DNA of 64,000 bases, taken from Pseudomonas sp. Bout1. GTDB lineage: Bacteria; Pseudomonadota; Gammaproteobacteria; Pseudomonadales; Pseudomonadaceae. How positions within the stretch are numbered: the stretch's first letter is position 1; each line of letters opens with the position of its first letter. Shown here piece by piece: positions 52,816-62,324 of the stretch. The stretch spans positions 5,099,001 to 5,163,000 of the forward strand of contig NZ_JAVIWK010000001.1 of NCBI RefSeq assembly GCF_034314165.1. Direction: 5' to 3'. The notes beneath the pieces are model-generated. The model was not told the origin of the DNA. It did not search any database and saw only the letters and a list, made by a program, of their open reading frames with translations. The translations under genes were made by a program, and so were the position numbers.

Positions 52816-53820
52816 TCACCTGGCTTTGGGCAAAATCGCCAGGAAATTGTCCCGTGCGACCTTTTTCGCCACGTCGTCAGGCAACGCATCGAGGAATGGA
52901 TCAAAGCTGCGCATTTCCTCACCGAGCTTGTTGAAGCGTCCTACCACATCTGAGCCAAGCATGAAGCGGTCCGGGAAGCGCTCTACCAGCTTTACCCACT
53001 CAGCACGGGGCTTTCCCGCCTCATCCAGCAAGTAAGGCGTGAGCACGCTCCAGGACAGGTCGACGTACAGGTTCGGGTAAGCCTCCAGCATGCGTGCCAG
53101 GGTCGGCAGCAAAAAATCCATTTGCGTCTGGTGCCTGTGAATTTCCATGCTGCTGCCCGCATGGGCCCAGATAAACCGGGTATGCGGATGATTGCGCAGC
53201 GGCTCTTCCATTTCGGCCAGGTACAACGGGTTTTTCTCACGCTTGGAGGTGATATTGGAATGCACCATCACCGGCAGATCATTCTCAGCCGCCAGGTGAT
53301 AGATGCGAGTCATCGCCTCGTTATTGGCCCTTGGGGTATCGCCGGAGGTCAGCGCGGTCAGGTCGTCGTGACGGGTGAACACTTCACCGATGCCCTGCCA
53401 TAGCCCGGGGTTGAGGTCGAGCATGCGCTGGATATGGGATGCGGCGTTTTTATCGTTGGGGTTGAAACCGCTGAGGAACGGGTGAAACCGCTGGCGTTGC
53501 TCGGGGGTCAGTTTATTCACCGCATCGGCGACGAACACATCGGTGGCGCTGTACCAATAGGCGTCGGCGTCATCCCCGGCGTAATAGCGCGGGCGCTTGG
53601 GCTCGTCTTCGTGCCATTTCTTGGCCACCGGAATGCCGGAAATCATCACATGCTCGATGCGATTATCGGCCATGGCCTTGAGCAACTTGTCCATGCCCGC
53701 CGACTCCTGGAAGAAGTCGACGTAATGCAGATGCGCATCGCTATAGGCATAGTCGCGGGCCTGCACCGCAAGGCTTGCGGCGGCCAGCAACAGGGCAATA
53801 CTCAGGCGGGTCCGGTGCAC
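52816..53820 (-). CDS. Exported amidohydrolase-2 family protein
   Basis: 334 residues with a signal peptide (LSIALLLAAASLAVQA). The metal site begins with the HxH of SDAHLHYVDFFQ; further ligands are in MVHSNITSKREK, FIWAHAGSSMEIH and FMLGSDVVGRFN, the usual TIM-barrel pattern of amidohydrolase-2 proteins. Family enzymes hydrolyse lactones or decarboxylate aromatic acids; a secreted member is unusual and its substrate is unknown. It stands alone, divergent from the osmC-type gene. Confidence 0.85.
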   Translation of the reverse strand: MHRTRLSIALLLAAASLAVQARDYAYSDAHLHYVDFFQESAGMDKLLKAMADNRIEHVMISGIPVAKKWHEDEPKRPRYYAGDDADAYWYSATDVFVADAVNKLTPEQRQRFHPFLSGFNPNDKNAASHIQRMLDLNPGLWQGIGEVFTRHDDLTALTSGDTPRANNEAMTRIYHLAAENDLPVMVHSNITSKREKNPLYLAEMEEPLRNHPHTRFIWAHAGSSMEIHRHQTQMDFLLPTLARMLEAYPNLYVDLSWSVLTPYLLDEAGKPRAEWVKLVERFPDRFMLGSDVVGRFNKLGEEMRSFDPFLDALPDDVAKKVARDNFLAILPKAR

Positions 53821-53960
53821 GGGAAAGTCTCAAGCAAGGGCGAATGAAGGTAGACCTCAGGGCCCGCCTGCCGGTTCAGCGGTAAACAACGGGGAACACC
53901 AAGGTGCCAGCATGCTCTATAACTGCATGACCTTCTTCCTGCCACCCTGTGAGGTTTGCC

Positions 53961-54377
53961 ATGCCTGTTACCGTGAACACGTTGAACGCCGAAAACTTTC
54001 GCCACAGCGTCAACATCAATAACCACGAGCTGTTTACCGACCTGCCCAAGAGCCTGGGCGGCGACGACTCCGCGCCCTCCCCCCATGATTACTTCGATGC
54101 CGCGCTGGCGTCGTGCAAGGCCCTGACCGTCAAGCTCTATGCACAGAAAAAAGACATTCCGCTGACCGGCGTGACCGTGGAGGTCACCCATGACAGCACC
54201 GAAGAGCAAAAGGGCAAGTACACGCTCAACGTCAAACTCACCCTCAAGGGCGTACTCACCGATGAGCAACGCGATGAGCTGCACCGCGTGGCGGATCGCT
54301 GCCCGGTGCACAAGCTGATGACCACGACCGAAGTCACCATCGAGACCACGCTCTCCGAAGGCGCCTTCAGCCAATAG
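53961..54377 (+). CDS. OsmC-family peroxidase
   Basis: 138 residues from the ATG at 53961 (GAGG eight bases before). Both redox cysteines are visible: ALASCKALTVKLYAQK and VADRCPVHKLM. OsmC/Ohr-type enzymes reduce organic hydroperoxides with a dihydrolipoyl-protein as donor. The spacing of the cysteines fits the OsmC/YhfA branch. It is followed by a pirin gene on the same strand. Confidence 0.88.
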   Translation: MPVTVNTLNAENFRHSVNINNHELFTDLPKSLGGDDSAPSPHDYFDAALASCKALTVKLYAQKKDIPLTGVTVEVTHDSTEEQKGKYTLNVKLTLKGVLTDEQRDELHRVADRCPVHKLMTTTEVTIETTLSEGAFSQ

Positions 54378-54441
54378 CGGCAACCTCCTATCGAGCGGGT
54401 TATGCTCAGTGGCATCTAACCCGCTCAGACTGGGACGTACC

Positions 54442-55305
54442 ATGACCACAACGACCGTGATCCGCCCGCGCGCCGAAGATGTCGAAGGGCAACCGATCCT
54501 GCGCCCGCTGCCTTCCCGGCAATGCCGTAGCGTCGGGCCTTTCGTGTTTTTCGACCATATGCTGCAAACCCGGTATGCCCCGGGCACCGGCATGAATATT
54601 CGCCAGCACCCGCATATCGGTCTCTCCACCCTGACCTACCTGTTTGAAGGCGAACTCCTGCACAAGGACAGCCTTGGATCCGACCAAGTGGTCAAGGCCG
54701 GGGATGTCAGCTGGATGACGGCCGGCAGCGCCATTGCCCACGTTGAACGCAGCCCCGAAGCACTCAAGGCCAGTGGTTTCAGCTTGCATGGGTTGCAAGT
54801 GTGGCTGGCCTCTCCCATAGAGCATGAGCAAGGGCCAGGGCATTACAGCCATCACCCCGCCGCCAGCCTGCCGGTGAGTGACACCCTCGGCGTGCAGATT
54901 CGTCTGATTGCCGGCAGCGGCTTTTGCCTGGAGTCGCCAGTGCCGGTACTGTCGCCCACGCTGTATGCCGAGGTGCGAATGCAGACGGCCACCACATTGC
55001 TGATCCCGAATGAGCATGAAGAACGGGCGGTGTATGTGCTGGAGGGTGAGGCGCAGTTGGACGGCGAGGCGCTGGAGCTGCACAGCCTGGTGGTATTGCC
55101 GGCAGGCGAAAGCATGGCGCTGTTTGCCGAGACCGATTGCCACTTGGTGGTGTTTGGTGGCGCGGCGCTGGATGGGCCACGGCGGATTAACTGGAACTTT
55201 GTCGCGAGTGATCCGGCGTTGATCGAGCAGGCTCGGCAGCGTTGGGCGGCCGGGGATTGGCCGGTGGTGCCGGGGGAAAGTGAGCGGATTGAGTTGCCAC
55301 GGTAA
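54442..55305 (+). CDS. Pirin-family protein
   Basis: 287 residues from the ATG at 54442. The iron ligands are in NIRQHPHIGLSTLTYLFEGE, LLHKDSLGSDQVVKAGD and SAIAHVERSP (three His and a Glu). RPLPSRQCRSVGPFVFFDHM is the pirin start. Pirins act as redox sensors or quercetinase-like enzymes. A peroxidase gene lies just upstream, which would fit an oxidative-stress role, but this is inference. Confidence 0.9.
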   Translation: MTTTTVIRPRAEDVEGQPILRPLPSRQCRSVGPFVFFDHMLQTRYAPGTGMNIRQHPHIGLSTLTYLFEGELLHKDSLGSDQVVKAGDVSWMTAGSAIAHVERSPEALKASGFSLHGLQVWLASPIEHEQGPGHYSHHPAASLPVSDTLGVQIRLIAGSGFCLESPVPVLSPTLYAEVRMQTATTLLIPNEHEERAVYVLEGEAQLDGEALELHSLVVLPAGESMALFAETDCHLVVFGGAALDGPRRINWNFVASDPALIEQARQRWAAGDWPVVPGESERIELPR

Positions 55306-55337
55306 GGCTCGAGAGATTTATCTCTGATTAGATAGCA

Positions 55338-55403
55338 ATCGCCGGCAAGCCAGCTCCTACAGTAGGAATGCGTTCCAACTGTAGGAGCTGGCTTGCCGGC
55401 GAT
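55338..55403. repeat. Outward-facing REP pair
   Basis: Two 24-base REP copies (55338-55361 and 55380-55403) that are perfect inverted repeats. They face the opposite way to the REPIN design, with an 18-base spacer holding GGAA-TGCG-TTCC. Between the convergent pirin and dienelactone hydrolase genes. Confidence 0.85.
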
Positions 55404-55427
55404 GGGGTCGGTCGGTTAACCGAGCTA

Positions 55428-56159
55428 TCAGCCCTTGAACACTTCATCCAGCAAGTTATGCATCGACTGGAAGGCCCGTGCAGCGGTCTTCGCGTCATAC
55501 ATCATCTTGCCTGGCACATTCGCGTGCGGGTCGGTAAACGAGTGCACCGCACCGCCGTAGCTCAGCAACTGCCAATCCACACCGGCTGCATTCATTTCGT
55601 CTTCAAAAGCCGGCAGTTGCTCTTTCGGCACCAGCGGGTCGGAGGCGCCATGCAAGACCAGCACTGAACCCTGGATGTTTTTCGCATCGGCCGGGTTCGG
55701 TGTGTCGAGGCTGCCGTGGAACGAAACGGCGGCTTTCAACGGCGCACCGGTACGCGCCAGCTCCAGGGAGCAGCAACCACCGAAGCAGAAACCGAAGGTT
55801 GCCAGCTTCGAGGTATCCACCGCCGCTTCAGTCTGGGTTTTGAGGTGATCAAGCGCGACCTGCATGCGCTTGTTCAGCAGCACCCGGTCATTCTTCAACG
55901 GAATCATCGCCGCGCCCGCTTCGTCACCATTGGAGGGGCGAACAGTCTGCCCGTACAGGTCGGCAAGCAGCACCACGTAGCCCTTGCTGGCCACGCTTTT
56001 GGCGATCTCTTCAGCGCCGGCACTGACACCCATCCAGTTCGGCGCCATCAACAACCCTGGCAGCGGGCCCTTATGACTGGCATCAAATGCCAGGCGGCTT
56101 TCATAAGACTGGCCATCAATCTGATAGACCACGGAACGCACGGTGATTTGGATCATCAT
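55428..56159 (-). CDS. Dienelactone hydrolase family protein
   Basis: 243 residues from the first of two ATG codons (56159 or 56156; GGAG suits the second). Catalytic cysteine in TFGFCFGGCCSLELA, Asp in LHGASDPLVPKEQL and His in GGAVHSFTDPHA, the Cys-Asp-His triad of this family. The known enzyme opens dienelactones in chloroaromatic breakdown; most homologues act on unidentified esters. It is the next gene downstream of htpG on the same strand, beyond the htpG terminator. Confidence 0.88.
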   Translation of the reverse strand: MMIQITVRSVVYQIDGQSYESRLAFDASHKGPLPGLLMAPNWMGVSAGAEEIAKSVASKGYVVLLADLYGQTVRPSNGDEAGAAMIPLKNDRVLLNKRMQVALDHLKTQTEAAVDTSKLATFGFCFGGCCSLELARTGAPLKAAVSFHGSLDTPNPADAKNIQGSVLVLHGASDPLVPKEQLPAFEDEMNAAGVDWQLLSYGGAVHSFTDPHANVPGKMMYDAKTAARAFQSMHNLLDEVFKG

Positions 56160-56187
56160 TTACTCCAGGTGAACGGCTCTAGAACGA

Positions 56188-56211
56188 AAAAACCCGCCGA
56201 AGCGGGTTTTT
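56188..56211 (-). terminator. htpG terminator
   Basis: AAAAACCCGC (56188-56197), loop CGAA, GCGGGTTTTT (56202-56211). A perfect stem with a U-run on the minus-strand transcript. Confidence 0.92.
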
Positions 56212-56222
56212 CTACAACGGTG

Positions 56223-58127
56223 TTAAACCGACAGTTCAACCAACAGCTTGTTCAGTCGGCGCACATAAGCGGCCGGGTCTTTCAGGCTGTCGCCGGCAGC
56301 CAGGGCTGCCTGGTCGAAGAGGATGTGCGACAGGTCGCCAAACCGCTCTTCGCTCTGCTCGCCGTCGAGCTTCTCGATCAGCGGGTGAGCCGGGTTGAAC
56401 TCGAAGATCGGCTTGGAATCCGGAACCTTCTGACCGCTGGCTTCCAGAATCTGACGCATCTGCATGCCCAGGTCCTGCTCGCCGATGGCCAGAATCGCCG
56501 GGGAGTCGGTCAGGCGGTGGGAAACCCGCACTTCGCTGACGGCATCGCCCAGGGCTGTCTTGATTCGCTCAACCAGGCCCTCTTTGGACTTGGCCACTTC
56601 TTCAGCAGCTTTCTTGTCTTCTTCGGAATCCAGGTTGCCCAGGTCCAGGTCGCCACGGGCCACGTCAACAAAGCTCTTGCCGTCGAAGTCGCTGAGGTAG
56701 CTCATCAGCCACTCGTCGATCCGGTCGGTCAGCAGCAGCACTTCGATGCCTTTCTTGCGGAAGACTTCCAGGTGCGGGCTGTTCTTGACTTGGGCGTAGG
56801 TTTCGCCGGTCAGGTAGTAGATCTTGTCCTGGCCTTCCTTGGCGCGAGCCAGGTAGTCGGCCAGGGACACGTTCTGCTCGCCGTCGTCACCCAGGGTGGA
56901 TGCGAAACGCAGCAGGCCGGCGATTTTTTCCTTGTTGGCGAAATCTTCTGCCGGGCCTTCTTTCATGACCTGGCCGAAGTTTTTCCAGAAGCCCTTGTAT
57001 TGCTCAGGCTCGTTCTTCGCCAGTTTTTCCAGCATGTCGAGCACACGCTTGGTCAGCGCCGACTTCATGGAGTCGATGATCGGGTCTTTTTGCAGGATTT
57101 CCCGCGACACGTTCAGCGACAGGTCGTTGGAGTCGACCACGCCCTTGATAAAGCGCAGGTACAACGGCAGGAACGATTCCGCCTGGTCCATCACGAACAC
57201 GCGCTGCACGTACAGCTTCAGGCCTTTCGGCGCTTCACGCTGGTACAAGTCGAACGGAGCACGGGCCGGTACGTAGAGCAAGGAGCTGTATTCCAGCTTG
57301 CCTTCGACCTTGTTGTGGCTCCAGCTCAACGGGTTTTCGTAGTCGTGCGCGATGTGCTTGTAGAACTCCTGGTATTCCTCGTCTTTGACTTCGGTACGAG
57401 GACGGGTCCACAGGGCGCTGGCACGGTTGACCACTTCCCATTCCTGGGCTGGCGCTTCTTCGCCTTCGGCGGCCGCTTGTTCTTTCGGCAACTCGATCGG
57501 CAACGCGATGTGGTCGGAGTACTTCTTGATAATGTTGCGCAGACGCCAGCCATCAGCGAACTCGTCTTCACTCGACTTCAAGTGCAGGACGATGCGCGTA
57601 CCACGATCAGCCTTGTCGACAGTGGCGATTTCAAACTCGCCCTCGCCTTTGGAAGACCAGTGCACGCCTTCGCTGGCGGCAAGGCCGGCGCGGCGGCTGA
57701 ACACTTCAACCTGGTCGGCAACGATGAAAGCTGAGTAAAAGCCGACGCCGAACTGGCCGATCAGGTGCGAATCTTTCTTCTGGTCGCCCGACAGGTTTTT
57801 CATGAAGTCAGCGGTGCCGGATTTGGCGATGGTCCCCAGATGGGTGATCGCATCGTCACGGCTCATGCCGATACCGTTGTCTTCGAGGGTGACGGTTTTC
57901 GCGTCTTTGTCGAAGCTCACACGGATTTTCAGTTCCGCGCCGCCTTCCAGCAACTCAGGCTTGGACAGGGCTTCGAAACGTAATTTGTCGACAGCGTCAG
58001 AGGCGTTCGAGATCAATTCGCGAAGGAAAATTTCCTTGTTGGAATACAGCGAATGGATCATGAGGTGCAGCAGTTGCTTCACCTCGGTCTGGAAGCCCAG
58101 GGTTTCCTTTTGAGTTTCCACACTCAT
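56223..58127 (-). CDS. htpG: Molecular chaperone HtpG (Hsp90)
   Basis: 634 residues from the ATG at 58127, the usual HtpG length. N-terminal GHKL ATPase: [53 protein letters not shown]. Middle domain with the catalytic Arg region ([26 protein letters not shown]). Its C-terminal domain dimerises. It folds a subset of stress-related proteins with DnaK. Two thioesterase genes lie upstream on the same strand. Confidence 0.97.
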   Translation of the reverse strand: MSVETQKETLGFQTEVKQLLHLMIHSLYSNKEIFLRELISNASDAVDKLRFEALSKPELLEGGAELKIRVSFDKDAKTVTLEDNGIGMSRDDAITHLGTIAKSGTADFMKNLSGDQKKDSHLIGQFGVGFYSAFIVADQVEVFSRRAGLAASEGVHWSSKGEGEFEIATVDKADRGTRIVLHLKSSEDEFADGWRLRNIIKKYSDHIALPIELPKEQAAAEGEEAPAQEWEVVNRASALWTRPRTEVKDEEYQEFYKHIAHDYENPLSWSHNKVEGKLEYSSLLYVPARAPFDLYQREAPKGLKLYVQRVFVMDQAESFLPLYLRFIKGVVDSNDLSLNVSREILQKDPIIDSMKSALTKRVLDMLEKLAKNEPEQYKGFWKNFGQVMKEGPAEDFANKEKIAGLLRFASTLGDDGEQNVSLADYLARAKEGQDKIYYLTGETYAQVKNSPHLEVFRKKGIEVLLLTDRIDEWLMSYLSDFDGKSFVDVARGDLDLGNLDSEEDKKAAEEVAKSKEGLVERIKTALGDAVSEVRVSHRLTDSPAILAIGEQDLGMQMRQILEASGQKVPDSKPIFEFNPAHPLIEKLDGEQSEERFGDLSHILFDQAALAAGDSLKDPAAYVRRLNKLLVELSV

Positions 58128-58216
58128 GGTCATCAAACTCCAATTGGATGGCAGTGGCCGCGCCCTTGAGGGTTGGCGGCGGGTTGTCATCAAAGTTGGG
58201 GGCTAAGACCAGGATT

Positions 58217-58669
58217 TCAAGGGCGAGCAGGTTCCTCAATCTTGAAATGTGCACGGGCGGTGGCAATCGGTTCGGCCTGGGTACTTTGCCACGCGGTAAT
58301 CGCCACATTGGCCACCCGTCGGCCCTGTCGCCACACCTGGCATTTGGCGTAGGTGTCGCGAAACTGGCCTGCACGCAGGTAATCCAGGGAGAAGTCGATG
58401 ATTTTCGGCACGCCCGGAGAACCCGTGAATACGAGCAAATGCAACGCTGCAGAGAGCTCCATAAAGCCTGCAATCACTCCGCCGTGGATCGCCGGCAATA
58501 TCGGGTTACCAATGTTGTCCTTGTTGGCCGGCATGCGGAACAGCAATTCATCCCCCAGCCGCGTGCACTCGATGCCGATCAGCTTGGCGTAGGGAATCAG
58601 GTTGAGCAGCGCCTCATAGTTGCCGCGCTCATGGGCTTGCTGCAGGCGGGTCTTGAACTGATGCGTCAT
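58217..58669 (-). CDS. Hotdog thioesterase, second of a pair
   Basis: 150 residues. PAIHGGVIAGFMELSAALHL holds the PaaI-type HGG loop; SLDYLRAGQFRDTYAKCQV is the conserved beta strand. It overlaps the preceding thioesterase stop region by four bases. The pair are probably a heteromer or two specificities for CoA thioesters. No pathway genes lie nearby. Confidence 0.86.
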   Translation of the reverse strand: MTHQFKTRLQQAHERGNYEALLNLIPYAKLIGIECTRLGDELLFRMPANKDNIGNPILPAIHGGVIAGFMELSAALHLLVFTGSPGVPKIIDFSLDYLRAGQFRDTYAKCQVWRQGRRVANVAITAWQSTQAEPIATARAHFKIEEPARP

Positions 58670-59142
58670 GCCTGTTCTCCCTTGATCGTATTGCCCAGGC
58701 CCTGGCTGCCCTTGAGGCGCTTGCCCATGCGCATGAATGTGCCCACCACATGGGCAATCGGCTGCTGCGGGTCATCCTGGTAGGCGAAACCGCGGGTGAA
58801 GATCACGTCGGTGGTCACCCGGTAGCACTGGGCGAAACCGAACACCGGCTTGTGGGGTTCGGCCGGGTGCATGTAGTCGACCCGCAGGTCCAGGGTCGGG
58901 CAGACCTCGAACTCCGGCAGCACACACAGGGTGGCCATGCCGCAAGCGGTGTCCATCAACGACGTGAGTGCACCGCCGTGAATCACCCCGGTCTGCGGGT
59001 CACCGACGATATGCGGACCATAAGGCAGCACCAGGGTCATGCCCTCTTCACTGGCAGCGTGCACTTCAATACCCAGTACCTGACAGTGGCGCAGGGCTGA
59101 AACGAAGCGCGTGGCACGCGCTAATAGCGGATTTTCGGTCAT
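58666..59142 (-). CDS. Hotdog thioesterase, first of a pair
   Basis: 158 residues. GVIHGGALTSLMDTACGMAT is the HGG loop with the catalytic Asp in the following helix, closer to the classical PaaI than its partner. LDLRVDYMHPAEPHKPVFGF follows. It starts at an ATG 34 bases after the window's small lipoprotein promoter region begins on the other strand, so the two are divergent. Confidence 0.86.
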   Translation of the reverse strand: MTENPLLARATRFVSALRHCQVLGIEVHAASEEGMTLVLPYGPHIVGDPQTGVIHGGALTSLMDTACGMATLCVLPEFEVCPTLDLRVDYMHPAEPHKPVFGFAQCYRVTTDVIFTRGFAYQDDPQQPIAHVVGTFMRMGKRLKGSQGLGNTIKGEQA

Positions 59143-59300
59143 TCGTTAAAGACTCTTATTAGTGTGAGCCCGGCAGAGTAGACAGCCGGGGTGAAAGTTC
59201 CCTGTGAGAAATGCCTTATATATCTGTGAGATTTAAGGAACTAAGCGTTGGGCATAGGCTCGAAAGGCCAGTAGATATCTTCAATAAGGAGAAACACCCC

Positions 59301-59543
59301 ATGCGTAAGACTTTAGCTATTTCCTTGATGTTGGCCGCTGCCCTCGGCCTCGCTGCCTGCGATAAAAAATCCGAGGACAAAGCTCAGGACGCCAACCAAC
59401 ATGCTGAACAAGCTCAAGAAAAAATGAGCGAAGCTCAGGATAAAGTGAACGACGCTGCAAAAGAAAACGCTGAAGCTGCCAAAGCCCAGCAGGAATCGAA
59501 CAACGCAGCCGCGAAAGAAGCAGCACCTGCAACCGGTTCTTGA
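59301..59543 (+). CDS. Small Ala-rich coiled-coil lipoprotein
   Basis: 80 residues from the ATG at 59301 with AAGGAG nine bases upstream. Lipobox LAAC (Cys at about residue 20) leaves a mature ~60-residue chain that is almost all Ala, Glu, Lys, Gln and Asn in heptad-like order (NQHAEQAQEKMSEAQDKVND), so a single charged coiled-coil is expected. Reminiscent of Lpp-like or stress-induced lipoproteins, but no homologue is recalled. A terminator follows, so it is a one-gene transcript. Confidence 0.8.
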   Translation: MRKTLAISLMLAAALGLAACDKKSEDKAQDANQHAEQAQEKMSEAQDKVNDAAKENAEAAKAQQESNNAAAKEAAPATGS

Positions 59544-59590
59544 GTCTGACGACTTGAATACCGTGGCTTGAATAAGCCTTGCAGCAAAAG

Positions 59591-59615
59591 AAAGCCCGCT
59601 ATCTAAGCGGGCTTT
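59591..59615 (+). terminator. Terminator of the Ala-rich lipoprotein gene
   Basis: AAAGCCCGCT (59591-59600), loop ATCTA, AGCGGGCTTT (59606-59615). A perfect stem; the U-run is short. Confidence 0.85.
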
Positions 59616-59694
59616 ACTTTGTCCGGTGGTTTTAACCAGGCCGTGCAGCTCGAAAGTTCGAACCAAACATCAGCACAAGTTGATGGCTACACCT

Positions 59695-61008
59695 TCAGGC
59701 AATCGCCTCACTGCGCTTGCCCAGTACGCGGTCAACCACTACCGCGACTACCAGCGTCATCACCGAAGGCACCAGCCATGCCAGGCCCTGCTCGCTCAGC
59801 GGCAAGTGAGCCAGTTGCGATGGCATCCAGTCCGCCAGGCCGGCGCCCTTCAGCGCGTCGATGCAGCCGAAGATGAACGACACCAGCATTACGGGGCCAA
59901 CGATGCGGCCTTGCTCCTGCCAGAAATCCTTACAGAAGCTCAGGGCCACCAGCACGATGCACGGCGGGTAGATCGCCGTCAGCACCGGGATCGAGAACGC
60001 GATCAGCTTGGTCAGGCCCAGGTTGGACACAAACAGCGAGAACACCGCCAGGATCACCACCAGCGTCTTATAGGACAGCGGCAGCACACGGCTGAAGTAC
60101 TCGGCGCAGGCGCAGGTCAGGCCTACGGCGGTCACCAGGCATGCCAGGGAAATCAGCACGGCGAGGAAGCCGCTGCCCAGGGAGCCGAAGGTGTGCTGGA
60201 CGTATGCGTGCAACACGGCGGCGCCGTTGGCCGCACCGGCGGCCACTTCATGGCTGCCCGAACCCAGACGGAACAGGCTGATGTACACCAGCGCCAGGCC
60301 CACGCCGGCAATCAGCCCGGCGATGATCGCGTAGCGGGTGATCAGCTTCGGCGACTCGACGCCACGGGAGCGGATCGCGTTGACGATCACAATGCCAAAC
60401 ACCAGGGCGCCAAGGGTATCCATGGTCAGGTAACCATTGATAAAGCCCTGGGAGAACGGTGCAGCCACGTACTCAGGGGTGGCGACGCCCACATCCCCGG
60501 CCGGCAAGGCAAAGGCAGCAATGCCCAATACGGCCAGGGCGATGATCTTCAACGGTGCCAGGAAACGACCGACGGTATCCAGCAGGCGGCCCGGGTACAG
60601 GGAGATGAAGAACACCAGCAGGAAGTACACCGAGCTGTAGAGGAACAGCGCCAGCGGGCTTTCGCCGGTCAGCGGCGCCAGGCCCACTTCAAAGGACACG
60701 GTCGCGGTACGCGGGGTGGCGAACAACGGGCCGACTGCCAGGTAAGCAGCCGCTGCCAGCAAGCCACCGGCGATCTTGCCGATCGGGCTGCTCAACGCGT
60801 CCATGCCGCCACCGACCTTGGCCAGGGCGATGACAGTGACCACCGGCAAACCGACCGCGGTGATCAGGAAGCCCAGCGCCGCCATCCAGACATGAGGCCC
60901 GGACTGCAAACCGACGATAGGCGGGAAGATGATGTTGCCGGCGCCCACGAACAGGGCAAACGTCATAAAGCCCAGCGCCAGGATGTCCTGGCTTTTCAAC
61001 ACTTTCAT
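59695..61008 (-). CDS. brnQ: Branched-chain amino acid transporter
   Basis: 437 residues from the ATG at 61008 (E. coli BrnQ is 439). Twelve hydrophobic segments; N-terminal [20 protein letters not shown] is the LIVCS signature. Cation-coupled uptake of Leu, Ile and Val. No clear ribosome site precedes the ATG, and a structured leader lies upstream, so translation or transcription may be controlled there. Confidence 0.95.
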   Translation of the reverse strand: MKVLKSQDILALGFMTFALFVGAGNIIFPPIVGLQSGPHVWMAALGFLITAVGLPVVTVIALAKVGGGMDALSSPIGKIAGGLLAAAAYLAVGPLFATPRTATVSFEVGLAPLTGESPLALFLYSSVYFLLVFFISLYPGRLLDTVGRFLAPLKIIALAVLGIAAFALPAGDVGVATPEYVAAPFSQGFINGYLTMDTLGALVFGIVIVNAIRSRGVESPKLITRYAIIAGLIAGVGLALVYISLFRLGSGSHEVAAGAANGAAVLHAYVQHTFGSLGSGFLAVLISLACLVTAVGLTCACAEYFSRVLPLSYKTLVVILAVFSLFVSNLGLTKLIAFSIPVLTAIYPPCIVLVALSFCKDFWQEQGRIVGPVMLVSFIFGCIDALKGAGLADWMPSQLAHLPLSEQGLAWLVPSVMTLVVAVVVDRVLGKRSEAIA

Positions 61009-61252
61009 TTGAGGAAATACCACACTACTGAATCGGAATTTAGAGAGGGCTTCCCTATGGATGAGGGAAATACTGCCGGTCCTGATGGAGACCGACGGGT
61101 CTAGCGCGGGGCTTCCTTTTGGGATGCGCACGCATAAAGAGGCGGCTAGCCTAACGAACTTGCCGGCAAAACGCACTGTTGCGGGGCGAACTGTCCGATA
61201 AGCGACATTTTTATGTCGCGTTTTTATATCTAAATTTTGAAATGCGATCGAA
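61009..61252 (-). promoter_or_regulatory. brnQ leader with small hairpins
   Basis: About 240 bases without a gene. On the minus strand two hairpins are visible: TTCCCT-CATCCAT-AGGGAA near 61055 and GCGACAT-AAAA-ATGTCGC (61202-61219). The second could end the transcript coming from sucD or act as an operator; no classical leucine-rich leader peptide could be read. Amino-acid regulation by Lrp is usual for brnQ but no site is recognised. Confidence 0.45.
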
Positions 61253-61339
61253 TGTAGGAGCTGGCTTGCCTGCGATGGCATCACCTCAGTGCGTCCGAAA
61301 CACCGAGTAGCCTGCATCGCAGGCAAGCCAGCTCCCACA
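61253..61339. repeat. Solitary REPIN of the palindrome-centre type
   Basis: 87 bases with inward arms TGTAGGAGCTGGCTTGCC and GGCAAGCCAGCTCCCACA; the same length and family as the REPINs inside palindromic copies A, B and C, but standing alone between brnQ and sucD. Confidence 0.87.
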
Positions 61340-61385
61340 GTTGGTCGGCGTCATTCCATCCAACCGATGAGTAATCCCCAGAATG

Positions 61386-61415
61386 CACAAAGGCCACCCG
61401 AAGGTGGCCTTTGTG
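61386..61415 (-). terminator. sucD terminator
   Basis: CACAAAGGCCACC (61386-61398), loop CGAA, GGTGGCCTTTGTG (61403-61415). A perfect stem 28 bases after the sucD stop. Confidence 0.9.
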
Positions 61416-61442
61416 TGGTGAAGCGTCAGTTAAGCGCGAGGC

Positions 61443-62324
61443 TTACTTGACAGCCCAACCAGTCAGCTCGGCCAAAGCCTTGCCGATGTCTGCCAGCGAA
61501 CGCACGGTTTTAACGCCTGCGTCTTCCAGGGCAGCAAACTTCTCGTCTGCAGTACCCTTGCCACCAGAGATGATTGCGCCAGCATGGCCCATGCGCTTGC
61601 CAGCAGGGGCAGTCACACCAGCGATGTAGGAAACAACCGGCTTGGTCACGTGTGCCTTGATGTAGGCAGCCGCTTCTTCTTCAGCCGAACCGCCGATCTC
61701 GCCGATCATCACGATCGCCTCGGTCTTCGGGTCTTCCTGGAACAGTTTCAGGATGTCGATGAAGTTCGAACCCGGGATCGGGTCACCACCGATGCCGACG
61801 CAAGTCGACTGACCGAAACCGGCGTCAGTAGTCTGCTTGACAGCTTCGTAGGTCAGGGTGCCGGAACGGGAAACGATACCGACCTTGCCTGGCAAGTGAA
61901 TGTGACCTGGCATGATGCCGATCTTGCATTCGCCTGGAGTGATCACGCCTGGGCAGTTAGGGCCGATCAGGACTACGCCCAGCTCGTCGCACTTAACTTT
62001 AGCGTCCAGCATGTCCAGGGTAGGAATGCCTTCGGTGATGCAAACGATCAGCTTGATGCCGCCGAATGCCGCTTCCAGGATGGAGTCCTTGCAGAAAGGA
62101 GCAGGAACGTAGATCACGCTGGCGGTAGCGCCAGTGGTAGCTACAGCTTCTTTCACAGTGTTGAACACTGGCAGGCCCAGGTGCTCGGTGCCGCCTTTAC
62201 CAGGCGTAACGCCACCGACCATCTTGGTGCCGTATTCGATGGCTTGCTGGGTGTGGAAACTACCTTGCGAACCGGTAATACCCTGGCAGATAACCTTGGT
62301 GTCTTTATTGATCAGGACGCTCAT
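61443..62324 (-). CDS. sucD: Succinyl-CoA synthetase alpha subunit
   Basis: 293 residues. CoA-binding fold with [40 protein letters not shown]; and the phospho-histidine in [14 protein letters not shown]. With SucC it makes succinate and ATP from succinyl-CoA in the TCA cycle. Its start overlaps the sucC stop by one base (TAATG). The gene order lpd-sucC-sucD is the tail of the Pseudomonas sdh-suc-lpd cluster. Confidence 0.98.
   Translation of the reverse strand: MSVLINKDTKVICQGITGSQGSFHTQQAIEYGTKMVGGVTPGKGGTEHLGLPVFNTVKEAVATTGATASVIYVPAPFCKDSILEAAFGGIKLIVCITEGIPTLDMLDAKVKCDELGVVLIGPNCPGVITPGECKIGIMPGHIHLPGKVGIVSRSGTLTYEAVKQTTDAGFGQSTCVGIGGDPIPGSNFIDILKLFQEDPKTEAIVMIGEIGGSAEEEAAAYIKAHVTKPVVSYIAGVTAPAGKRMGHAGAIISGGKGTADEKFAALEDAGVKTVRSLADIGKALAELTGWAVK

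Noticed and set aside
55716..57734. 672-codon plus-strand frame antisense to the dienelactone hydrolase and htpG genes
   Set aside because: It runs across two real genes and the htpG terminator and has no recognisable domain.
59626..61104. 492-codon plus-strand frame antisense to brnQ
   Set aside because: Gln/His/Arg-rich with no fold signature; brnQ on the other strand is unambiguous.
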